Assembly (NCBI GenBank): GCA_021234155.1
Contig: JAJEKV010000344.1
Location: 186,001 to 250,000 of the forward strand
Length of the DNA: 64,000 bases
Source of the DNA: Isoetes taiwanensis
Lineage: Eukaryota; Streptophyta; Lycopodiopsida; Isoetales; Isoetaceae
Direction of reading: 5' to 3'
The notes under the pieces were generated by a model, which was not told the DNA's origin, searched no databases, and saw only the letters and a list, made by a program, of their open reading frames with translations. Numbering within the stretch: the stretch's first letter is position 1; every line of letters starts with the position of its first letter. This document shows positions 56,455-64,000 of the stretch, in pieces. Both the position numbers and the translations under genes were made by a program.

Positions 56455-56699
56455 TGCAATTTAATATTGGGCAATTTATTTTCCAATAAAGGTCTAGCAA
56501 GCTTGAACAATCGGGTACACCACTTACTTCTTCATTTGGGTGTGTTGTGAGTTATGTGTAGGAAATTTGTCTTTGCTAGTTTTGAGTTGTGGTGGATAAT
56601 TTCAGTTCCACGTAGTATGTAGCTCCAAATGTGTTGGGGGGACAGTCATATGGTGCCAATTATATGTTAATAATGTAGTTCAGTAGCATATGTAGTGTC

Positions 56700-57240
56700 A
56701 CATATAGTACCAAACATGGTACCTTTGAATAGTGAATTGGCTTCCATATGTTTCTATACTTAGTGTCATATGTGATGTTAGATATGGTGATACTTGTGAA
56801 TGGTGGATTGTGCGCCATATGTGGTGCCAATCGCTGGCTTTGCGCTAAATATTGCACCACGCTATCCGCCACATATGGGGTGGTGGATGCCTTGGGATGT
56901 GGTGCCTTCTTTTGCATTGTGGTGCCACATGTGGTGTCTAATGTGGCACCACTATGGATCCACATTTTGCACCACATGTGGTGTCTTTGACGCCATTTGT
57001 GGTGCCGGTAATGGATTGCCATATGTGGTGCCTTGGGTGCATTGTGGTGCCATAGGTGGTGTGTCATGTGGCACCAGTTTGGTGCCACATGCCACACCAC
57101 ATGTGGTGAATATGACGCCACCGGTGTTACATGCCACACCACATGTGGTGAATATGCGCCATTTGTGGTGCAAAGTTTGTCATGATGGAATTTGTGGTGT
57201 GTAAAGTGGTGCCTGTTGTGTCATGTGGTACTAACCTTGG
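56700..57240. repeat. GTGGTG / CACCACATGTGGTG repeat block
   Basis: Dense, irregular copies of ATGTGGTGCCA, with perfect palindromes CACCACATGTGGTG at 56970-56983, 57095-57108 and 57137-57150. The two last share a longer duplicate (TGCCACACCACATGTGGTGA then ATATG). Open frames on both strands (His/Trp/Cys-rich) come from the repeat and are not credible genes. Confidence 0.8.
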
Positions 57241-57283
57241 ATTACTTTCCAGTTGAATTCAACAGGACACTGGGAGAATGGAT

Positions 57284-57345
57284 CAACTCTACAAGATCAG
57301 AAGTGATTCAGTGTAAGGCAAGATCAGAAGTGATTCAGTGTAAGT
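57284..57345. repeat. 27-bp tandem duplication
   Basis: AAGATCAGAAGTGATTCAGT with GTAAG(G/T) occurs twice in a row, just upstream of the cysteine-rich exon. Confidence 0.85.
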
Positions 57346-57436
57346 CTGCTCAGCCTCTTGAGGTACTTCATAACAAAATTCCTGAAGTGCTTAGTATAAT
57401 TGTATTCTCATTGACAAATTTGCGTTCTCTTTGCAG

Positions 57437-58476
57437 GATTTGCAATCATTGTTGCATTGAGAATTGCTGTCATGAATTTTCTACAGCATGGGTACAAGCC
57501 TTAGGTGTGAGTAGGGAGGATCAAAAGCAACTTCAAGCTACTGAGGCACTTACAGGTGAGCACTTATAGGTAGCTTAGTTTACATGCTAAGGGCCTGATG
57601 TAAGGGACAGATGCCAATTAGGATTAGTGGACTTCCTAATCTTTCACCCTGGCTTAGTCTCTTTCGTTTGTCCTGTTTGATGTGTCTAATTTGCCCCCTA
57701 GGATGAGGTCGCTCACTCATTTTAGGTGGCTTAATTAGATACATCAATCAGGAAACTCAAAAGAGAGTAAGCCCGGCTTAATCTCCTTAGTTTTTGTTTT
57801 GCGGTATCTAATTTGCCCCTAGGATGACATCGCTCACTCGGGTGGCAAATTAGATACATCAACGTAAAACTTCGAAAAAGGGAGTAAGCCCGACATAAAA
57901 CAAGATCCTGGCTGGCTTAGTCTCTTTTGCTTCTCCTGTTTTGTGTATCTAAAGTGCCAAGTCAAGTCAAGCTCCAGTAGGTGCTCCAACTGGACAACAA
58001 TCTGCCAGATCAGCAGATGCATTAAGTCATGCTCCACACCAATCTGCCAAATCAGCAGATGCATCAGGTTATGATCTGAACAAATCGTTTGGTGAATGTA
58101 AGTCACAAGGTAACTTCCAACCTTTTGTGCCTGTCTTCTTTTTAATTTGACCCATATAGTTACCGAATCTGTTAAATTTTTGCAGCTGGAAGTGTCTCAG
58201 AGAAAAAGCAAGAGCGAGAATTCAAAAAAAAGACACCTCCAAGACATTCTGAAGCATATATGTGTCTTGCTATATGTGTCTTTGTAAAGCATGTTGTGGC
58301 TGCAGTAATGCGAGACTTGGACATACTATCCCAATGCAAGGTGAGTTCGTAAATTTGAAGGTATTACTCATCCAATGTGAGGCCTGATATGTTTGTTGCA
58401 GGGTGTACCAATTTCTAGTTGTTGTTGGACCGCAGCGAGAATGATGATTGATGTTGTAAAGCACGATTCTTTGTAG
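57437..58476 (+). CDS. 3' part of an unrecognised multi-exon gene
   Basis: Four exon candidates. 57437-57555 follows TTTGCAG and reads ICNHCCIENCCHEF then VQALGVSREDQKQLQATEAL before GTGAG. An exon ending at 58097 reads AKSSQAPVGAPTGQQSARSA with a repeated SA(R/K)SADA motif, and ends GGTGAAT before GTAAG. 58186-58340 follows TTTTGCAG and reads SVSEKKQEREFKKKTPPRHS then VAAVMRDLDILSQCK before GTGAG. 58402-58476 follows TTGCAG, reads GVPISSCCWTAARMMIDVVK and ends with TAG. The last three exons join in phase, which strongly supports a real transcript. The start of the second exon is unclear because it lies in an intronic tandem repeat. The CxxCC...CC cluster could bind metal. Family not recognised; upstream exons probably include 56107-56454. 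Confidence 0.5.
57650..57958. repeat. Intronic tandem repeat, about 125 bp, with inner inverted repeat
   Basis: GGCTTAGTCTCTTT then TCTAATTTGCCCC-TAGGATGA-TCGCTCACTC occurs at about 57652, again (diverged) from about 57777, and as a partial third copy at about 57914. Within a copy, ATCTAATTTGCC pairs with GGCAAATTAGAT. The third partial copy runs into the exon that begins near 57958, so the repeat may have supplied that splice acceptor. Confidence 0.75.
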
Positions 58477-58679
58477 TAATGAAGTTGAGGTTGGTGGATC
58501 AATAGATCTTTACTTGTAATCACATGTTTGTATTATTGTAACCAAAGAGGTTATTCTTGTAACCTATTCTTTCATTGACACTCTAATGTACATTGTTGTA
58601 TACTATTGTATACAATAGACTTTTTCGGCTGACGAGCAACACTCGGTGGAGTTCAAATCTCGGAAGAAATTGATGTATT

Positions 58680-59420
58680 CAAAGATTCATGACAATGTGG
58701 TGTTACATGTCGTGATAGATGTGGTGATGCAAATGGTGCATGTGGTGAATCATGTGGTGCGTTTGGTGAACCATGTGGTGAATCATGTGGTGAATCATAG
58801 GTGGCATCTTTGGAGCTTACGTGGCATGTTGGAGCCTAGGTGGCATGTTTGAGCCACCTTGGCATATTTGAGCCTAGGTGGCATATTTGAGCCACCTTGG
58901 CATGCTTGAGCCTTTACATGACCTTTGTTACATGTTTGACTTTCATTGACCAACATGTTTGGTGATGCAAATGGTGCATGTGGTGAATCATGTGATTCAT
59001 TTGGTGAATCATGTGGTGAATCATAGGTGGCATGTTGGAGCTTCGTGGCATGTTGGAGCCTAGGTGGCATGTTTGAGCCACCTTGGCATGTTGGAGCCTA
59101 GGTGGCATATTTGAGCCACCTTGGCATGCTTTTGAGCCTTTACATGACCTTTGTTACATGTTTGACTTCCATTGACCAACATGTTTGGTGATGCAAATGG
59201 TGCATGTGGTGGATCATGTGGTGCATTTGGTGAATCATGTGGTGAATCATGCGGTGAATCATAGGTGGCATGTTGGGGCTTACGTGGCATGTTGGAGCCT
59301 AGGTGGCATGTTTGAGCCACCTTGGCATGTTGGAGCCTAGGTGGCATGCTTTTTCGGTCTATGTGGCATGCTTGACCCTTTCTGCGTGGCATGTTGGAGC
59401 CTAGGTGGCATGCATGCAAA
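58680..59420. repeat. Higher-order satellite, about 230-bp period, three copies
   Basis: GATGCAAATGGTGCA starts at 58726, 58964 and 59190, giving periods of 238 and 226. Each unit contains GTGGTGAATCATGTGGTGAA, then several 23-bp sub-repeats of GGTGGCATGTTTGAGCCACC / GGAGCCTAGGTGGCATGTT, then TTTACATGACCTTTGTTACA and TTGACCAACATG. AGGTGGCATRTTTGAGCCACCT is an inverted repeat. Minus-strand frames here (His/Met/Pro-rich) are repeat artefacts. Confidence 0.85.
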
Positions 59421-59482
59421 CGTCCCTTTCCTCTTACGCCTCATTCCCAAAATCGTATGGATGCCTACAATTTGCATCCCTT

Positions 59483-60002
59483 TTATTCCCAAAAATTACG
59501 CCTTTGCGGCTTCATTAAAAGTCCCCATCGTCTATTCGCCATCTCCTTCACTCCTTCCCCATTCCGTCCATCTCCTTCACTTCCGCCATGGCCAAGTTCA
59601 AGACTACACTCGGCGGGGAACACTATCCCGGCCATTGTGCCTGCTCCTTCGCAGCCAGCACGGTCAGAATCCGTGGCTTCCTGCGGAGGATCCGTGTCTT
59701 CCTCCACCAGAGGAGGCCGCCCGATTACAGTGGTGGCCAAGTTCACTCCACCGGAGGTCGGGGCTCATCATGGATCATCAAGTTAGCCGGCCGTTGCGGG
59801 TGCTCGGTGGGTGCATGCAGGTTATGATGGCGAGGCGACTCCTCGAAATGAAGATGTAATACTGCGAGGGCGACCTCCATATAGAGCTCAAGATGGCCCC
59901 GCGATTAGTTTAGATTACCGTATTGTAATCCTTGGTTTCAATTTTTTTTTGGCAATAGTCCTTGTGACTATTCTTTGTAAAGGCTTTTCATTAATGATGT
60001 AA
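59483..60002 (+). CDS. Unrecognised GC-rich open region
   Basis: A GC-rich island (59500-59830) in AT-rich surroundings is open in all three plus-strand frames and one minus-strand frame. The frame starting at 59588 (MAKFKTTLGGEHYPGHCACS) begins with a reasonable ATG. The frame from 59391 gives a Pro/Ser-rich protein (IPAIVPAPSQPARSESVASC and GRPITVVAKFTPPEVGAHH). I cannot say which, if any, is real. Composition hints at former coding DNA from a gene or a retroelement. Confidence 0.3.
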
Positions 60003-61655
60003 CTTGTTTTGCAATAGTTCTTGTTTTGCAATAGAACTTGTTTTGCTTTTAATTGTTCTCGAGTTTCCAACGTTCTTTTCGGTTAGCTGAACTTTTGTCA
60101 TTAATTATAAAATGCAAACAAGGAATTTGAAGGTGCGTAATCTATGATCTGCACACTAACAAAATATGGTAACCCATTTCGGCAAATAGGAAAATATGAG
60201 ATGGGTGGTTCGGGTTCAAAAGAAATAGAGTTCAAAAGAAAAGAAAAAGAAAAACACGTAATTCCCTGAAGCAAAAGTTAGTGGCCTTGCAAGAATCTTT
60301 GCACAAAGCAAGAGCTCAATGAATTTTGGCCTCATATCAATTCGGGGACCTAATTTGGGATCCATATATTGTTGTCACCAAAATCGGTCAAGATACTATC
60401 GGGGAATCCACGAGAGCCATTCCATTTTTCGGACAGGGTCAAAATGGTCAATGCCCCCGTGATGATGGCTTAAATCGTGGTGAAAGCGTGGTGAAAAAAT
60501 GTGGTGAAAAACTGTGGTGAAGCTGTGGTGATGCAAACGTTGTTTTTATATTTCAAAGGGAGAAAAATACATATGGAAATCTACCACACCGGTTAGAATA
60601 GTTCATACTTCTTATGAAATGAAGTATGCGAAAAATCGGGGAAAAACTATAACCCCGAGCTTCTAGTATTATCAAAATGCATTAGAGATATAATAATAGG
60701 CTGTTTTGAAGAGGTTAATGATGACATACATTTCTTGGGCCTCAATCGGATCTGCATTGTGAGATCGTAACTCTTCTTCTTCCAAGTATGTCCAAGATTT
60801 CATCAAGTTTTTCTGCTGAATAGTTGGTGAAATCCAAAGAACACTAAAACATGAGCTTCTGCGTTTACGCTTCCCACTTATGATACTGATTCACAAAGTA
60901 TTGTCTCGGTTGTTGTGTCTCCATGCGGTGGCCTGTTGAGCACTTTTTTAATGGTGAAGCATGGATCATTTCTGCTTTAGTTCGATGAACATATCCTCTT
61001 CCTCAAGCATGGGAGAGCTGCGAACTCATCCACCGAGAATCATACGCCACCCCAGAACCACCTAAATTTTGCACCAGCTCTGTTCGTCTCGGCCGCATCG
61101 GTAAAAACAACATCATTAGTAATAAGAAAGGCAACCGCCTATCACTACCTTGGCTTCTAATTCTTTAAGCCCATCGGGAATTAACCTATGTTTTAAGCCT
61201 AGAATACCTCGAATTCATGGGTCCTCCGCTCCTCTAATATCCGCCTCGTTTCTGGTTTATTTGCTCAAAGATAGGTCTTACCGGATCATTTTGCATTTGA
61301 AGCTGGCGAAATTGTTTGTGCCCGTGTTCTCCTTACGTTTTTCTTCCGCCATAGTTTGGATCCGGGATAAACCAATATGCATGCAAAACTAGATTTAGGG
61401 TTTCCCTCCAATCTTTCTGCCGCGACCCGACTTTTGAATGATTGAACTTGCATTTGATGTGACAGATTTCGAGTGGTGGGTTTCATCATGTGTTTTCTCT
61501 GTCCCATTCCGTTTCATCCTTAATGTAATTTTTACGTGGTGTCACTTTCACCCCTGTCAATTAAACAATAAAAGATTGAAGAGTGAAGATTTATATTAAA
61601 CATATAAAATGATTACATAAGGTTACATTTCAGATTATATACACTTGTTTTCATT
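60003..61655. other. No supported gene; possible Helitron-like 3' end at 60636-60667
   Basis: AT-rich sequence. TCGGGG (60636-60641) and CCCCGA (60653-60658) form a stem, followed 4 bases later by CTAG-T (60663-60667), a weaker version of the Helitron end at 2 kb. CATACTTC and GAAGTATG (60604-60628) form another hairpin just before it. GTGGTGAAA words occur at 60478-60530. The open stretch 61150-61392 is unrecognised. Confidence 0.3.
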
Positions 61656-61659
61656 CACG

Positions 61660-63980
61660 TGGGTCTATCAAAAGAGATCCGGGTCCGGCTCCTCCTCGTC
61701 ATCTTCTATGATCACCGGGGATTGGCCGGGGAATTCGACTTCCCGGTCTATTTGCTCCCATTCGGAGGGAAAGCAAAAAAACCATAATGGTGGAGTGTTA
61801 CCAAGCAGAATAGCGACTTCTCCATGTCCATCCTGCAAAGGCCTTGTGATGATAGTACATATCCCCGAAGTGAAGGAATTGGTCCTCTCAGTAAACAACC
61901 TATCATAGCAAAAGAGGAACATTTTAAGCGTAAAGGCTTGGTAGCCATTAAGCGAGAAAAAGGTCTCAACCTTTGCGGATCCTGGTCAATAGTATGAGGA
62001 GCGGGCCAAAGATCTTTGGTGTGTAAAATTTCGATGGAGAGGCAGTAAGTTGAGAGGTCAGGGGCGTGGTGGCTGTACAATTCAACCTCCCCGTGAGAGT
62101 TTTCAGCATTTCGTGGTCATATTCTCATCCGTGAATAGAGTAATTTACGTATCGAGCATGTCCATCCATTCTCGCATGGCTGAAAATCGGGACAGCACGC
62201 CTAGGTATTATGGGCTCTTCTTCTCTGGTCACATTGTCCCATTCCGGCACTCCATCGTTTTGCAGCATCCAAGAGGTGAAGTTGGCCATGTCTGCTGTAG
62301 TAGCTTCTTTAAAAGTTTGTCGCTCTTAAATGTACTTCCCACCAGTAAACCGTAAACCGAACTGCTTCCCAAGGACCTCTTTCTTTGAACCGTATGCGCT
62401 CCTCGAGCTAACGTAATAAAGCGTAAACTTCGGTCGGGAGCAAGAAGAATGGCATCTCGGGCCTTTTGGGTTGCCCGAGGTCATTAATTTTCGCCATCCC
62501 ATAATGATTTTCGGGTACGGCTGTCAGCCAAAGGATGATGAGAGGAATTGATGGGACCGAGAGAATTTAAGGAAAAGGAAAGTATTTCAGTAGAAAAACT
62601 TGAAGAAGGATCTATCGTATTAGGGAGAAGAGACGTAAAGTGAAACACGTGGTGAAACATGTAGTGAAACACATGTGTCACCACATGTGGTGAAACACAT
62701 GTGGTGAAACATGTGGTGAACCTGGGGCATGTTACATCAGGGACATCAAAATACAATTACATATTACATCAGAAGCAAACATATTACATTGAAACAAGGG
62801 ACATCAAAATACAATTGAGCATGGAATTGAGTTTTTATATTATTCCCAAACAAGGCAAGACACAACAACATATTCAAAATTTCGAATCATTTCTAACTTT
62901 CGTAAGAATGTGTTCAGCTATTCTTCATCGACATGCTATCTTCATCGAGATAAAACCTAGGGCAAGTTTTCTAGAATCTTTTCCTCATCGGCTTTGGTCA
63001 GCCTCACGTAAACAGATTCGAGCACCTTTCTTGATCTCGGCTTTGCATGGGAACTCGAATAGCACAAATTTGAGTAGAGAATACAAGTGATTTTGGCTGC
63101 GTTTGTCAACAACTCATACATCACCTTTGACCGAGGCTTCTTTCTATAGTAAATGCCCTCCACAACGGTTTCACCTCTCATAAACAAGTTTCCGTTCTGC
63201 TTGAAGTCATTTTCAACTTCAAATTTTGGCTTGGTGCATAGCAACATCCAAAATCTGTAATCCTCCTTTCCCTTTAGGTGCGAAAGAAGCGCAAATCTTC
63301 TTCTTCTCTAAGTGCTTCGCAAGTACATTTGCCAAGGTTGAGTATAGTGGCACGGTAGACTTGCGGGTCTCTTCCACATCCGCATGAACATTGGAGGATG
63401 GTTCAACGACTACAAGGTCCCATTCATCTACATACAATTAGTTCTCACACATGTCCCATTTTCCATCCAAACAATTGCTTTGCCAAAACATGATAGCTTT
63501 TACGGTATGTAGGCGTGTTGGATTTCATCTTGAATCCATGGATTTGAATGAATTTGCCTTTGGTTTCGGAATTGTCTCTCGCACCCCAAGCCTTTTTCCT
63601 GTTGATATCCTCGGGTTTTATTTCCCGAAGTATCTCAGAACTTTTCTTCCATTTTCAGTCCTTTCGGATGTACCACATTGAAATTGTTTCTCTCGCAATT
63701 TTCACCACATCATGGGCATTATCTAGTTTAATGTCGGGATGTTTAATTTTGTAGACCTCATTATCCATCTTTTCAATTCTGCGCCTTCCCATCATGTTCA
63801 CCTTTTCCATGGTTTGATCCAAAGAAGTTCCACATCATGTTGACCTCCGTATCCAACCGTACCTTCCAACAAAATAAAATGATCCGGCTGCTTTGAATTG
63901 TGATGCAAGACCATCCGAAAATACATAGTCTTTGTTTGGGGACATTGCCCTTTTCGCTTTAAGTACTCAAAATGTTTCAT
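61660..63980 (-). pseudogene. Unrecognised minus-strand coding region, open across several frame changes
   Basis: Reading from 63980 down, long coherent protein pieces follow one another but switch frame. They include HFILLEGTVGYGGQHDVELL, PEDINRKKAWGARDNS (about 63600), EWDLVVVEPSSNVHADVEET (about 63425) and FEVENDFKQNGNLFMRGETV (about 63210). Further on are VPEWDNVTREEEPIIPRRAV (about 62240), STYCLSIEILHTKDLWPAPH (about 62020) and finally FPSEWEQIDREVEFPGQSPV, with an acidic tail ending EEEPDPDLF and a stop near 61669. Junction switches near 63230, 62320, 62090 and 61970 are each a single-base shift, so this is either a recent pseudogene or one gene damaged by base-calling indels. Some breaks may be introns. 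I recognise no family; the acidic tail and Trp-rich segments are the only notable features. Confidence 0.42.
62640..62725. repeat. GTGGTGAAACA repeat with CACCACATGTGGTG palindrome
   Basis: Seven variants of GTGGTGAAACA(C/T)(A/G)TG in about 80 bp, including the palindrome CACCACATGTGGTG at 62679-62692. Same motif family as the blocks at 56.7-57.2 and 58.7-59.4 kb, here lying within the span of the minus-strand coding region. Confidence 0.8.
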
Positions 63981-64000
63981 AAAACAATGTTGAACAAAAA

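Noticed and set aside
56660..57204. Overlapping open frames in the GTGGTG block as genes
   Set aside because: Both strands are open only because of the simple repeat; Trp/His/Cys-rich products have no domain logic.
58795..59419. His/Met-rich minus-strand frames as metal-binding proteins
   Set aside because: They are translations of the satellite repeat (CATGCCAC units).

Overview
The window is nuclear DNA of a land plant. It has intron-containing genes with GT-AG splice sites, plant transposon families (hAT, Helitron, Mutator-like, Ty3/gypsy, MITEs) and one intact plant receptor-like kinase. The kinase (EGF/PAN ectodomain without a lectin domain) and the Crypton-like gene would suit a non-seed plant such as a fern, lycophyte or bryophyte, but that is a weak inference; the sequence does not fix the species. 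Gene density is low, and nearly everything else is repeat or transposon debris.

Layout. 1-7.9 kb: a hAT transposase fragment cut by a Helitron 3' end, a 300-bp MITE, a Mutator-like element and a dispersed repeat. 7.9-9.7 kb: a 1.8-kb polypyrimidine tract. 10.5-11.5 kb: a minisatellite built on a CTATGCGCGCATAG-like palindrome, plus several perfect hairpins. 13.8-14.7 kb: a decayed fragment of RFC1 (replication factor C large subunit) with its BRCT domain. 17.3-18.1 kb: a GC-rich hairpin element and a 251-bp tandem duplication. 18.4-20.5 kb: a multi-exon Crypton/DUF3504-like tyrosine recombinase gene, partly frameshifted. 21.0-22.8 kb: an intact single-exon receptor-like kinase, the best gene in the window. 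23-27.3 kb: MITEs and a degenerate Ty3/gypsy element on the minus strand.

27.3-55.6 kb is the dominant structure: a head-to-tail tandem array of a roughly 6.73-kb unit (four full copies and 1.3 kb of a fifth). Each unit carries a plus-strand two- or three-exon gene of unrecognised family (basic N-terminus, possible helix-turn-helix, Cys/His clusters), a 0.9-kb Mutator-like element with a 9-bp poly-T target duplication, and minus-strand open stretches. Differences between copies fall preferentially at CAG/CTG trinucleotides and are mostly small indels. This looks like long-read base-calling error at CHG-methylated cytosines rather than true divergence, so many frameshifts in the array are probably artefactual.

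55.6-64 kb holds an unrecognised plus-strand gene ending at 58476 with phase-consistent exons, satellite blocks built on GTGGTG/CACATGTG motifs, and an unrecognised minus-strand coding region (about 61.66-63.98 kb) that stays open only across several frame changes.
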